The notes under the pieces were generated by a model. The model saw nothing but the letters and a program-made list of their open reading frames with translations. It made no database searches and had not been told where the DNA came from. Positions 53,348 through 62,322 of a stretch of 64,000 bases of DNA are shown here, in pieces. This stretch comes from Elusimicrobiota bacterium (lineage in GTDB: Bacteria > Elusimicrobiota > Elusimicrobia > UBA1565 > JACRDR01): positions 299,266-363,265 of the forward strand of contig JACQBA010000016.1 of the NCBI GenBank assembly GCA_016194745.1, given 5' to 3'. Every line of letters begins with the position of its first letter. Position 1 is the stretch's first letter. Made by a program: the position numbers and the translations under genes.

Positions 53348-54193
53348 ATGATTATCGACGGACGGCGTTCCGCCGCCTGGGGCGCCGCTCTCCTCCTGCT
53401 CTCCTGGTCGGCGTCGGGCTGCAAGCCTCGGCGCGAGCCCGTTCTGGCCAAGGTCGGCAAGCTCGCGATCACGGAGCCCGAGTTCCAGCGCCGGCTGGCG
53501 GAAGTCACGCCGGAGTACCAGAACTACGTCCTCACGCCGAACGGGCGCCGCCAGTTCCTGGACATCCTGATCCGGCAGAAGATGATCCTCTCGGCCGCGA
53601 CCGACGCCGGAATGCAGAAAACCCCGGAGTTCAAGGCGCAGATGGACCGGCTGAAAGCGGAGGAGGCCGAGCGCGTCGCCGAGGGCCGGGATTACCTCGT
53701 CACCCAGCTGTGGCTGTCCGATCTCCGCCGCAAGGGCGTGCTCTCGGTCTCCGAGGAAGAGGTGCGCCACTACCATCAATCCCATCCGAACGAGGTGCAG
53801 GTCCGGCACATCCTGCTCTCGACGCCGGAGGAAGCGGAGGTCGTGCTGAAGATGACGCGCTCCGGGGGCAACCGCTTCGCCTCGATCGCGCAGACCAAGT
53901 CCCTCGATGCCGACACCGCCGCCTCGGGCGGGAAGATGAGCCCCGCCATCTACGGGGAGATCATCCCCGAACTCGAGGACGTCGTGTTCCGGAGCAAGGT
54001 CGGCGAGATCGTCGGGCCGGTCAAGAGCAAGTTCGGATATCATATCCTGCGCAAGGAGACGGAGAAGCCCATCGCGTTCCCCATGGCCGAGGAGCGCGTC
54101 CGGCGCGTGTTGGAGAAGGCCAAGCTCGACGAGCACCTGCGGTCGCTGCAGTCGCGCTATCATGTGGAGGTTCTGGATGCCCAGTTCAATTAA
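53348..54193 (+). CDS. lipoprotein parvulin-type peptidyl-prolyl isomerase
   Basis: 281 residues. Lipobox SASGC with the lipidated Cys25. A SurA-N-like helical region is followed by the parvulin domain (about 150-245): VQVRHILLSTPEEAEVV, SGGKMSPAIYGEIIPELEDV, VGPVKSKFGYHILRKETEK. The HILL/GYHIL pair and the GG motif mark an active parvulin fold. It helps fold exported or outer-membrane proteins. It is the first gene of an operon with a second isomerase, pdxA and a LolA-like gene; the next gene overlaps it by 17 bases. Confidence 0.9.
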   Translation: MIIDGRRSAAWGAALLLLSWSASGCKPRREPVLAKVGKLAITEPEFQRRLAEVTPEYQNYVLTPNGRRQFLDILIRQKMILSAATDAGMQKTPEFKAQMDRLKAEEAERVAEGRDYLVTQLWLSDLRRKGVLSVSEEEVRHYHQSHPNEVQVRHILLSTPEEAEVVLKMTRSGGNRFASIAQTKSLDADTAASGGKMSPAIYGEIIPELEDVVFRSKVGEIVGPVKSKFGYHILRKETEKPIAFPMAEERVRRVLEKAKLDEHLRSLQSRYHVEVLDAQFN

Positions 54194-55379
54194 GACGCGT
54201 TCGTTCCCGCGGCCGATCGCCGCGATCCTCGCCGCCCTCGCCCTCGCCGTCCCCGCGGCGGCGGCGGTGCTCGAGGACACCGTGGCCAAGGTCAACGGCT
54301 CGCCGATCATGCTCAGCGAGTACAACCGGGAGATCCGCGCGGTGCTCGAGGCCTGGCGGCAGAACGCCCCCGGGCTCCTGGCCGATCCCAAGGCCGTCGC
54401 GGAGCTCAAAAAGAAAGTGCTCGACGATATGGTCGACCACGAGCTCTTGTTCCAGGAAGCGGACCGGCAGAAGCTGAAGGTCCACGACCGGGAGCTCGAG
54501 AACACCATCGCCCAACTCAAGGAGAGCAAGTTCCGGCGCGACGAGAGCGGCAAGGCGCTGTCCGACCCGGAGGTCGACGCGGCGCTGGCGGCGGAACTCA
54601 AGAGGGAAGGGCTTTCCCAGGAGCAGTTCCGCGAGCGCCTCCGGCGGCAGGTGCTCATGCAGAAGGTCGTGCAGGAAGGCGTGCGTCCCCGCGTGAAGAC
54701 GCCGACCGAGGCCGACGCGAAAGGCGCGTGGGAGAAGTTCCAGCAGATCATCAAGGGTTCGACCGCGTCCGTCTCGGGGATGGGCGAGCTCGAGGCGCAG
54801 GCGTATCTCGCGTTCGGCCAGCAAATCAAGGACTTTTCCTCGGAGCGCGTCCGGGCGGCTCACATCCTCGTCAAGGCGTCGCCCAAGTCCGGCGACGGCG
54901 AGGCGAAGCAGGCGTTGGACCGGATCAAGGACCTCAAGAAGCGCGCGCAGGCGGGCGAGGATTTCGCAGACCTGGCCCGGAAGTACTCCGACGACACCGA
55001 GAGCGCGGTGCGCGGCGGCGACCTGGGGTTCATCGTGCGGGGCTACCTGCCCCCGGAGCTCGACAAGGCCATCTTCGCGACCGCCGTGGGCGAGATCAGC
55101 GAGCCCGCGCGCACGGACTTCGGCTACCACGTCGTGCGTGTCGCGGAGAAGCGCGCCGCGGAGACGCTGACGTTCGAGAAGGTGAAGGACGACGTCATGC
55201 AGTTCATCATGCGCGTCCGCTCGAACATGGAGCTCGAGAAGTTCGTCAAGGAACTCCGGGCGAAGGGCCGCATCGAGACCCATCTGCCGAAAGAGGAAGC
55301 GAAGGAGTCCAAGGAATCGGCGGCTCCCGCGCCGGCGCCCTCGGCTTCCCCGGCGCCGCCTCCCGTCAAGAACAATTGA
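54177..55379 (+). CDS. surA: SurA-like periplasmic peptidyl-prolyl isomerase
   Basis: 400 residues. ATG 54177 is chosen because GTGGAGG sits seven bases upstream and a signal peptide (residues 1-28) follows. The SurA N domain starts DTVAKVNGSPIMLSEYNREI. One parvulin domain (about 225-325) has VRAAHILVKASPKSGDG, KYSDDTESAVRGGDLGFI and RTDFGYHVVRVAEKR. The C-terminus is an Ala/Pro/Ser tail. E. coli SurA has two parvulin domains and this has one. The adjacent pdxA mirrors the classical surA-pdxA pairing, which supports the name. Its role is chaperoning outer-membrane proteins. Confidence 0.85.
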   Translation: MPSSIKTRSFPRPIAAILAALALAVPAAAAVLEDTVAKVNGSPIMLSEYNREIRAVLEAWRQNAPGLLADPKAVAELKKKVLDDMVDHELLFQEADRQKLKVHDRELENTIAQLKESKFRRDESGKALSDPEVDAALAAELKREGLSQEQFRERLRRQVLMQKVVQEGVRPRVKTPTEADAKGAWEKFQQIIKGSTASVSGMGELEAQAYLAFGQQIKDFSSERVRAAHILVKASPKSGDGEAKQALDRIKDLKKRAQAGEDFADLARKYSDDTESAVRGGDLGFIVRGYLPPELDKAIFATAVGEISEPARTDFGYHVVRVAEKRAAETLTFEKVKDDVMQFIMRVRSNMELEKFVKELRAKGRIETHLPKEEAKESKESAAPAPAPSASPAPPPVKNN

Positions 55380-56308
55380 AGCCCGTACTGGCGTTCACGA
55401 TGGGCGATCCGGCCGGCATCGGCCCCGAGATCGCCGTCGCGGCCGCCAAGGACGCCAGGGTCCGCCGGGCATGTCGTCCCCTGCTGGTCGGGACCGAGGC
55501 CGTATTCAAGCGCTTCGGCTGGCGCTCGGGCGTCGCTCCCATCTTCGATCCGGGTCTCGCCTTCTCGTGCGCGCCCGGGCGCCCGACGGTGGAGGGGGGG
55601 CGGGCCTCCTTCGGGGCGTTCGAGGCGGCCGTCCGGCTCGCCGCGCGGCGATTGGTGGCCGGAGTCGTGAGCGGCCCGATCTCCAAGGACTCCTGGAGCC
55701 GCGCCGGCATCGAACACCGGGACCACACGGAATATCTCAGGCGGGAACTGGACGCGCCGGGCGGCGGCATGCTGCTCATGGCGGGCGAGCTTCGCGCCAT
55801 CCTCGCCACGCGCCACGTTTCTCTGCGCGAGGCCTTGAGGGACCTCGACGCGCGCGCGATCGAGGACGCCGCGCGCGCGGCCGACCGCGCTCTGCGCGAG
55901 CTCGGCATCGCGGCGCCTCGCCTCGCGCTCTGCGCCCTCAATCCGCACGCCGGGGAAGGCGGCCTTCTGGGCGAGGACGAAGCTCGGCTCCTCGCCCCGG
56001 CGCTCGCCGGGCTGCGCAAGTCGGGGCTGCGGATCGAGGGCCCGATCGCGGCCGACGCCGCCTGGTCGGCCCACCGCCGCGGGCGCTACGACGGCCTCGT
56101 CGCGCTCTATCACGATCAGGCGATGATCCCTCTCAAGCTGTGGCGGCCCTTCGGCGTCGTGAACTGGACGGCGGGGCTGCCGATCGTGCGCACCTCGGCC
56201 GGCCACGGGACCGCCTTCGATATCGCCGGACGGGGCGCGGCCGATCCGTCCGCCGCGATCGACGCGGCGCTTCTGGCCGCGCGCCTGGCCTCACGGAGGG
56301 ACTCATGA
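55376..56308 (+). CDS. pdxA: 4-hydroxythreonine-4-phosphate dehydrogenase
   Basis: 310 residues. VLAFTMGDPAGIGPEI near the start, VSGPISKDSWSRAGI, HRDHTEYLRR (substrate and metal His) and LVALYHDQAMIPLKLW are PdxA signatures. It oxidises 4-phosphohydroxy-L-threonine in pyridoxal phosphate synthesis, using NAD and a divalent metal. The start is the TTG at 55376, overlapping the surA stop (TTGA). The 310-residue length fits the family. Confidence 0.92.
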   Translation: MKPVLAFTMGDPAGIGPEIAVAAAKDARVRRACRPLLVGTEAVFKRFGWRSGVAPIFDPGLAFSCAPGRPTVEGGRASFGAFEAAVRLAARRLVAGVVSGPISKDSWSRAGIEHRDHTEYLRRELDAPGGGMLLMAGELRAILATRHVSLREALRDLDARAIEDAARAADRALRELGIAAPRLALCALNPHAGEGGLLGEDEARLLAPALAGLRKSGLRIEGPIAADAAWSAHRRGRYDGLVALYHDQAMIPLKLWRPFGVVNWTAGLPIVRTSAGHGTAFDIAGRGAADPSAAIDAALLAARLASRRDS

Positions 56309-57180
56309 CCAAGACGGCTCTCGCACTCGTCCTCGCCGCCGCATCCGTCTCGGCCGCCCGCGCGGAGGGACCCGCGGCCGCTCCTACGCCCGCTCCCGCG
56401 GCCGCGTCTGCGCCCGCCCCCGGGTCACCCGCCGCTCCTGGCGCCGCCTCCCAGGCGTGCGCCTCCGGCGACGCGACGGGGCTCTCCACCCGCGACATCA
56501 TCGATCGGGCGAACAAGGTCCTGCGCGGCGACGCCAACCACAGCTCGATCACCATGACGATCGTGACCCCGAGCTGGAAGCGCGCCTTGGACATCGAGGC
56601 GTGGAACCAGGGGCGGGACAAGGCGCTCATCCTCATCCACGCGCCCGCCAAGGACAAGGGCAACACGACCCTCCGCCGGGAAAACGAGATGTGGGTGTGG
56701 ATGCCCAAGGTCGAGCGCGTGATGAAGGTCCCGCCGACCATGATGCACTCGTCCTGGCAGGGCTCCGATTTCACCTACGAGGACATCGTGAAAGCCGACT
56801 CGATCGTCCGAGACTACACCCATAAAGAGGAGAGCCGCGAGAAGGGGGAAGGCTACTACGACCTCAAGATCCTCGCGACCCCCAAGCCCGACGCTCCCGT
56901 CGTGTGGGGTAAAGTTCTTTTCTGGGCGCGCGTCTACCACGACTGCGGCGTGGTCCCGGTCAAGGAAGAGGACTATAACGAGCGCGGCGAGCTCGTGCGC
57001 ACCATCAAGCTCTCCGAAGTCGAGACCATCCAGGGCCGGCGCGCGCCGACCTTCCTCGAGTGCCTGCCCGAGAAGAAGCCCGGGCAGAAGACGTCGATCA
57101 AGTACCGCAATATTCAGTTCGACATCGACGTCAAAGACTCCTTCTTCAGCCTGAACCGCCTGCAGAAATCGGGGAGCTGA
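56305..57180 (+). CDS. LolA-like outer-membrane lipoprotein-sorting protein
   Basis: 291 residues. Signal peptide 1-20, then an Ala/Pro linker to about residue 48. The LolA-like fold begins LSTRDIIDRANKVLRG and includes SITMTIVTPSWKRALDIEAW, ENEMWVWMPKVERVMKVPP and WQGSDFTYEDI, the pattern of the PF17131-type outer membrane lipoprotein-sorting proteins. It would carry a lipid or lipoprotein across the periplasm. The ATG overlaps the pdxA stop (ATGA). The permease, ATPase and barrel genes that follow at 57923-62300 are probable partners, although a minus-strand gene and a hairpin lie between. Confidence 0.85.
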   Translation: MTKTALALVLAAASVSAARAEGPAAAPTPAPAAASAPAPGSPAAPGAASQACASGDATGLSTRDIIDRANKVLRGDANHSSITMTIVTPSWKRALDIEAWNQGRDKALILIHAPAKDKGNTTLRRENEMWVWMPKVERVMKVPPTMMHSSWQGSDFTYEDIVKADSIVRDYTHKEESREKGEGYYDLKILATPKPDAPVVWGKVLFWARVYHDCGVVPVKEEDYNERGELVRTIKLSEVETIQGRRAPTFLECLPEKKPGQKTSIKYRNIQFDIDVKDSFFSLNRLQKSGS

Positions 57181-57184
57181 GTCG

Positions 57185-57210
57185 AAACTCGTTACGCACG
57201 TAACGAGTTT
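57185..57210. terminator. perfect 12-bp hairpin between convergent genes (likely bidirectional terminator)
   Basis: AAACTCGTTACG (57185-57196) and its exact complement (57199-57210) flank CA. It starts four bases after the LolA-like stop and faces the convergent gene that ends at 57251. The flanks read AAAC and GTTTT, so short T-tracts exist on both strands. Confidence 0.65.
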
Positions 57211-57250
57211 TGAAACCTGGGGCGCACCCACTCGCCGTCGGGGCGACGCC

Positions 57251-57754
57251 CTACTTGGCGCGCGGCTTCGACGGGCGCTTCATGACTAGGCGGAAGGTGC
57301 GGGAGTCGTGGCGCATCGTGACGGATTCGGCGTCGACGCGCAGCACCCGGACGGCCCCCTCGTAGCCCGTCACGTTGAAGGAGTCGCCGGCGGCGAGGCT
57401 CAGCCCGTGGACCAGCGCGAAGTGGCGCCCGCCCACCTCCACGAGCCCATGGAACCTGAGGATCTCGTCGATCGGAGGCTGTCTCCGCCGCGTCGTCCGT
57501 CCGGTATGGGTCGGAGGCGGGGGAGGGGGTGGTTCCGGCGCGCATTCGTTCCTGCGGGCGGGATTGCAGCAGGGATCGGCGAGGCAGCGGTTCTCGCGCG
57601 GGTTGAGCGTCGGGTCGCGAGGGATGGCGATCGCGGCCGGATCGGCCGGTGCGAGGCGAATAGGATCCTCCCACAAGGCCCAGAAGGACGCGGCATAGGA
57701 GGCGTGCGGGACGGCGAGGAGCAGCGCGAGCAAACCCTTCAGCGAAACGAGCAT
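57251..57754 (-). CDS. small secreted protein with Cys pairs and proline linker
   Basis: 167 residues from ATG 57754, preceded by GGAGGTGG. Signal peptide ends near residue 22 (SYAAS). The segment NRCLADPCCNPARRNECAPE has several Cys. A seven-proline stretch (PPPPPPP) follows, then a basic linker and a C-terminal beta-rich region (VEVGGRHFALVHGLSLAAGD, then RVLRVDAESVTMRH) that resembles the type IV pilus PilP or GspC-like periplasmic fold. That resemblance is weak. It sits inside the Lol-like region on the opposite strand, divergent from the permease gene. Confidence 0.65.
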   Translation of the reverse strand: MLVSLKGLLALLLAVPHASYAASFWALWEDPIRLAPADPAAIAIPRDPTLNPRENRCLADPCCNPARRNECAPEPPPPPPPTHTGRTTRRRQPPIDEILRFHGLVEVGGRHFALVHGLSLAAGDSFNVTGYEGAVRVLRVDAESVTMRHDSRTFRLVMKRPSKPRAK

Positions 57755-57922
57755 ATCCACCTCCAAGGCGGCGCCTCGGATAGAGGGGGGCTCACCCATG
57801 AGCATGCCCCAACCATGTTTCGCCTCTATTTCAATTGAGGGCGACCGCGGAGCAGATCGAGAGTCGAGTTGACGACGGTCAATACCCGGCACCCTCAAAA
57901 ATGCGAGACTGAGGGAAGCCGT

Positions 57923-59137
57923 ATGCTCAGATTAGCCTGGCGCAACATCTGGCGCAACCTCCGACGGAGCGTCATCACCGTCGCCTCTCTCGCCTGCGGC
58001 CTGGCGGCCATCATGTTCGGCCAGAGCCTCATCAAGACGATCCAGCGCCAGCTCATCGAGAAGGCGACCGGCGTCATCACGGGCCACCTCCAGATCCAGG
58101 ACGCGCGGGTCAAGGAGTACAAGTTCCCCGAGAAGCTCATCGACGACCCCGCCGCGGTCGAAAAGCGCCTTTCGGCGATCCCCGGCATCGCCGCGTTTTG
58201 CCCGCGGATCAAGCTCACGGGCATCGTTTCCTCCAAGCACGACTCCCTCGGCGTTCTCCTGATCGGCGTCGACTCTGCGCTCGACCAACGCGTGACGACG
58301 ATGCACACCTACACCAGCCAGGGGAAGTACCTTTCCGGAAAGCCGAGGGAGATTTTCATCGGCAGTCTCTTGGCTGATCTGCTGAAGGTCAAGGTCGGCG
58401 ACGACGTCGTGGTCATGGCGCAGGCGGCGGACGGGAGCATGGGCGCCGACCGCTTCAAGCTGGTGGGCCTCTACCACACCGGCAGCGGGACGTTCGACGG
58501 GCAGCTCGCCTACGTCGACCTGAAGTCGTTCCAAGAAATGCTGGCCATGGACGGAAAGGCCAACGACGTCGTGATCCGACTCAAGGAGCCGGATAACCAG
58601 CCGACCGAGCGGGCGGCGATCACGGCCGCGCTCGCCGGGCTTCCCGTCCAGGTCCTCGGCTGGGGCGACGTCGACCACGAGCTCGTCGGCATTCAGACGT
58701 ACCAGAATGCGATCTTGAACATCATGCTGCTCATCGTGTTCACCATCGTCGCGCTCGGCATTCTCAACACGCTCCTCATGTCGATGTTCGAACGCATCCG
58801 TGAGTTCGGCGTGCTCAAGGCGATCGGGGCCAAGCCGGGATGGATCCTGCGGCTCATCATCCTGGAGGCGTGCCTCATCGGCACGGTGGGGGCGGTATTC
58901 GGTCTCGGCCTCGGCTGCGCCATGATAAAGCATTATGGGCGAGTCGGACTCGAACTGCCGCTCGGCGAGGCGATCGGCTACTTCATCCCGTTCGACTCCA
59001 TTCTCTACCTCAAGTTCAACTGGGGCATGCACCTGCGCGCGCTTTCGGCGGTCCTCGTTGTGTGCATCCTCTCCGGTCTGCCGCCCGCCCTGCGCGCGGC
59101 ACGGCTCAAGCCCGCGGAAGGCCTGAGGCATCTATGA
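57923..59137 (+). CDS. FtsX/LolC-type ABC permease, first
   Basis: 404 residues. LRLAWRNIWRNLRRSVITVA (residues 2-21) is the usual cytoplasmic start before the first helix. A periplasmic MacB-PCD-like domain of about 220 residues follows, then three helices: MLLIVFTIVALGILNTLLMS, the RLIILEACLIGTVGAVFGLG region, and LSAVLVVCILSGLPPALRAA. MFERIREFGVLKAIGAK is the conserved FtsX motif. It pairs with the next permease and the ATPase in a LolCDE or MacB-type machine. Earlier in-frame codons (from 57869) lack similarity; ATG 57923 has GAGGGA upstream. Confidence 0.9.
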   Translation: MLRLAWRNIWRNLRRSVITVASLACGLAAIMFGQSLIKTIQRQLIEKATGVITGHLQIQDARVKEYKFPEKLIDDPAAVEKRLSAIPGIAAFCPRIKLTGIVSSKHDSLGVLLIGVDSALDQRVTTMHTYTSQGKYLSGKPREIFIGSLLADLLKVKVGDDVVVMAQAADGSMGADRFKLVGLYHTGSGTFDGQLAYVDLKSFQEMLAMDGKANDVVIRLKEPDNQPTERAAITAALAGLPVQVLGWGDVDHELVGIQTYQNAILNIMLLIVFTIVALGILNTLLMSMFERIREFGVLKAIGAKPGWILRLIILEACLIGTVGAVFGLGLGCAMIKHYGRVGLELPLGEAIGYFIPFDSILYLKFNWGMHLRALSAVLVVCILSGLPPALRAARLKPAEGLRHL

Positions 59138-60354
59138 CGATGTGGCGGCTCGCGTGGCGCAACGTCTGGCGCAACCGCCGGCGCAGTTCGCTCACCATCG
59201 CGTCGATCGCCTTCGGGCTCGCCGCGGTCATGATCGGACAGAGTCTGATGAAGACCGTGCAGGCGCAGATGGTTGAAAAGTCGACCGGCGTCCACACGGG
59301 CCACATCCAGGTTCAGGCGCTCAAAGTGAGGGACCGCAGGGTGCCCGACGAAACCTTGAAGCGGCCGGTCGAGATCGAGGCCGCCATGCGCGCCGATCCG
59401 CGGGTCAAAGCCGTGTCGATGCGCCTCTTGTACTCCGGGCTCGCGTATTCCGCCGCGGGCTCGCGCGGCATCCTCGTCGCGGGCGTCGAGCCCGAGACGG
59501 AGAAGGAACTCTCCATCATTCCGGGGTATATGAAGGAAGGCACGTACTTCGGGAACGACCCGCGCGCGCTCGTCCTCGGCATCAAGATCGCCCGGGTCCT
59601 CGACATACGGGTCGGCGAGAAGCTGGTCGTCATGGCCCAGTCGAAGTCGGGGAACATGAACTCCGAGCTCTTCCGCGTCTCCGGCATCTTCGAGTCGGGG
59701 AGCGAGATGTACGACAGTCAGATCGCCTACATCTCGCTCGCGGCCGCGCAGCGCATCCGCGGCGAGGAAGGGCGGGTCAGCTACCTCATCTCGCGCTTGC
59801 GCGATTTCAACCAGGTCGACGCGGTGCGCGCGGAACTCGACGTCCGCTCGCGCGGGACCGGCGCCGCGGTGCTGACCTACAAGGAGACCGGCACCGAGAT
59901 CCTCGGCATCCAAAAGTTCGAGGATGCGGTGATGGACATCGTGCTGCTCGTCATCTTCTTGATCGTGGGGCTCGGCGTCATGAATACGATCTCGATGTCT
60001 CTTCTCGAGCGCCTGCGGGAGTTCGGCGTCCTGCGCGCGATCGGCGCGCGGGGCTCGCGGATCGCGCGAATGCTGGTGCTCGAATCGGTGATGATGTGCT
60101 CCGTGGGCGTCTTGTTCGGCGTCGCCCTCGGCACGAGCCTCATCCACTATTTCGGGCGCGTCGGGCTCTCGATCCCCGTGGGCGAAGCGCTCTCATACTT
60201 TCTGCCGTTCGACACGGTGATCTACCTCCGGCCGTTCTGGGGCATGCACATGCGGTCCTTGGTCGGCATCGCGGTGGTGAGCGTGCTCGCCGCGCTCGGC
60301 CCGGCCTTCCGCGCGGCGAGGATGGGCGTCTCGGAGGCGCTGCGGCACGTATAG
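59134..60354 (+). CDS. FtsX/LolE-type ABC permease, second
   Basis: 406 residues, a close paralogue of the preceding permease in layout. MWRLAWRNVWRNRRRSSLTI starts the first helix; the periplasmic domain spans about 45-270; then VLLVIFLIVGLGVMNTISMS, LLERLREFGVLRAIGARGS, MLVLESVMMCSVGVLFGVAL and VGIAVVSVLAALGPAFRAA. The ATG overlaps the first permease stop (ATGA). The two permeases share motifs such as the GQSL.K.....EK(S/A)TGV segment, which points to an old tandem duplication and a heterodimer. Confidence 0.9.
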   Translation: MTMWRLAWRNVWRNRRRSSLTIASIAFGLAAVMIGQSLMKTVQAQMVEKSTGVHTGHIQVQALKVRDRRVPDETLKRPVEIEAAMRADPRVKAVSMRLLYSGLAYSAAGSRGILVAGVEPETEKELSIIPGYMKEGTYFGNDPRALVLGIKIARVLDIRVGEKLVVMAQSKSGNMNSELFRVSGIFESGSEMYDSQIAYISLAAAQRIRGEEGRVSYLISRLRDFNQVDAVRAELDVRSRGTGAAVLTYKETGTEILGIQKFEDAVMDIVLLVIFLIVGLGVMNTISMSLLERLREFGVLRAIGARGSRIARMLVLESVMMCSVGVLFGVALGTSLIHYFGRVGLSIPVGEALSYFLPFDTVIYLRPFWGMHMRSLVGIAVVSVLAALGPAFRAARMGVSEALRHV

Positions 60355-60363
60355 GATAAAATC

Positions 60364-61062
60364 ATGGAAACCCTGATCCAGCTCAAGAAGGTCTCGAAGG
60401 TCTACGAGGGCGCCGGCATGTCGGGCGCGCCGAAAGTCACCGCGCTGCGCGACATCGACCTCGAGATCGCGCGGGGGGAGTTCATGGCGATCGCCGGGCC
60501 CTCCGGCTCGGGCAAGTCGACGCTCCTCAATCTCATCGGCACCCTCGACACGCCGACCTCCGGCGAGATCTTCTTCGAGGGGCGGCGCGTGTCGAGCCTG
60601 AGCGAGAACGAGCTCTCCGACTTCCGCCTGCACTCCTTGGGCTTCGTCTTCCAGGCGTACAACCTCATCCCGGTGCTCACCGCGGTCGAGAACGTGGAGT
60701 ACGCGCTGACCCTCCAGGGCGTGCCGCGGCAGGAGCGCCGGGCGCGCGCCCTCGAGGCGCTGCATTGGGTCGGACTCGACGACAACGCCCACCGGCGGCC
60801 GGATCTCCTGTCCGGCGGCCAGCAGCAGCGCGTCGCGGTCGCGCGGGCTATCGTGCACCGGCCGGCGCTCGTCTTGGCCGACGAGCCGACGGCGAACTTG
60901 GACTCGAAGACGGCGAAGACGCTGCTCGATCTCATGCTCGAGCTCAACGAGAAGCACCAGATCACCTTCCTCTTCTCGAGCCACGACCCTCGCGTGCTTG
61001 AGACCGCCCGACGCATCCTCCAGATCCGGGACGGGGCGCTCGTCAAAGAGACCGCCGCATGA
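60364..61062 (+). CDS. LolD/MacB-type ABC ATPase
   Basis: 232 residues. Walker A GPSGSGKSTLLNLIG, Q loop LGFVFQAYNLIPVL, signature LSGGQQQRVAVARAI, Walker B LVLADEPTANLDSKT, and the switch His in FLFSSHDPRVL. This subfamily powers LolCDE, FtsEX and MacB-type systems that move substrates out of the inner membrane outer leaflet. The start lies nine bases after the permease stop. It belongs functionally with the two permeases. Confidence 0.93.
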   Translation: METLIQLKKVSKVYEGAGMSGAPKVTALRDIDLEIARGEFMAIAGPSGSGKSTLLNLIGTLDTPTSGEIFFEGRRVSSLSENELSDFRLHSLGFVFQAYNLIPVLTAVENVEYALTLQGVPRQERRARALEALHWVGLDDNAHRRPDLLSGGQQQRVAVARAIVHRPALVLADEPTANLDSKTAKTLLDLMLELNEKHQITFLFSSHDPRVLETARRILQIRDGALVKETAA

Positions 61063-62300
61063 CGGGGGCGCGGGCGCGGCTGACTCTCGCGCTGCTCGCG
61101 CTCGCGGCCGCCCTGCCCGGGCGCGCCCGCGCCGATTTCGGCGCCTCGGGCTACGTCAAGACGCTCTATTCCTATACCCGCTCGCCCATCGACCGCCGCG
61201 TCTACTGGCTGGACATGAGCCGCGCGCGTCTGACCTTGGACAGTTCGGCGGGCTTTAGCTCGTCCGTCCTCGAGGGCCTGGCTCCCGGATCCGCGCTAGC
61301 GACGTCGGACGCGGGAAAGGGCCCGCGTTTTCGCGTCCATGTCGACTACGATCACGAGGTGCGCGCCGGGTCGTACTATCAATCGGCCGATCACCGATTC
61401 TTCGGCATGCCGGAGCCCGCCTCCTACTTCGACATGGAGCAGACGATCAGCACGGGCGGCTCCTACACCTGGCGCCATCTCCTGTACCGCGGCTGGGTGG
61501 GCGTCGAGTCGGAGACGGCGCTCCTACGCTTCGGCCGCCAGCGCATCGCCTGGGGGACGGGCAAGCTGTGGAATCCGGTCGACGTCCTGAACCCGTATCA
61601 GCCGACCTCTTTGGAGCGCGACGAACGCCGCGGCGTCGACTCGATCTACGCGCGAAGCGCCTTCGGCAACCTCGGGCAAGGGGAGGCGGCCTACGCTTTG
61701 GGCGACCGGTGGGCGTCCTCCGATCTTCTCGTGCGCATGAAGGGGCACGCGGGCCGCGCCGACGTCTCGCTCATCGGAGGCAAGGTCGCGACGTCCACCG
61801 CGAGCTGGATGCTCGGTTCGGATCTTTCGTCCGACCTGTGGGACGGGAACCTCCACGGCGAGTGGAGCTACACGGATTTGAAAACGCGTACGCCGTTTTG
61901 GCGTGCGCTGATCGGCTACGAGTATTCCTTCTCCTCGAGCCCGCCCGTGAGCTGGCTCAAGGACGTCTGGTTCGTGGCCGAGTATTTCCACAACGGCGCC
62001 GGAGTCGCACGACCTGGACGTTATCGGCCGCAGATCCTCTTGTCGGGACGCGACGTCGCGCTCGCGCGCAACTACGGAGGCTTCGGATTCACCAAGGACC
62101 TCCACCCGCTCCTCAAGTTCGAGCTCTACCAGCTCGTCAACATCGACGACGGCAGCCACTTCTTCTCGCCGAGCCTCTCCTGGAACGCGGTGAAGAACCT
62201 CTATCTTTCCGCCGGCCTCCAGCGCTTCGGCGGTTCGATCGTATCCGAATACGGAAGGCTGCCTAACATCGCTTGGGCGCAGGGCCAGTTCTACTTCTAG
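61059..62300 (+). CDS. outer-membrane beta-barrel protein of the Lol-like operon
   Basis: 413 residues. Signal peptide ends near residue 25 (GRARAD). The mature part is strand-rich: FGASGYVKTLYSYTRS, RFRVHVDYDHEVRAG, LLRFGRQRIAWGTGKLWNP. GRQRIAWGTGKLWNPVDVLN resembles DUF1302-type and phosphate-porin-like barrels. It ends YGRLPNIAWAQGQFYF, with the C-terminal Phe of an outer-membrane barrel. The ATG overlaps the ATPase stop (ATGA), so it is translated with it. It probably receives or exports the substrate of the ABC machine. Confidence 0.82.
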   Translation: MTGARARLTLALLALAAALPGRARADFGASGYVKTLYSYTRSPIDRRVYWLDMSRARLTLDSSAGFSSSVLEGLAPGSALATSDAGKGPRFRVHVDYDHEVRAGSYYQSADHRFFGMPEPASYFDMEQTISTGGSYTWRHLLYRGWVGVESETALLRFGRQRIAWGTGKLWNPVDVLNPYQPTSLERDERRGVDSIYARSAFGNLGQGEAAYALGDRWASSDLLVRMKGHAGRADVSLIGGKVATSTASWMLGSDLSSDLWDGNLHGEWSYTDLKTRTPFWRALIGYEYSFSSSPPVSWLKDVWFVAEYFHNGAGVARPGRYRPQILLSGRDVALARNYGGFGFTKDLHPLLKFELYQLVNIDDGSHFFSPSLSWNAVKNLYLSAGLQRFGGSIVSEYGRLPNIAWAQGQFYF

Positions 62301-62322
62301 GCGGCAGGGCCTATCGGCTCAG

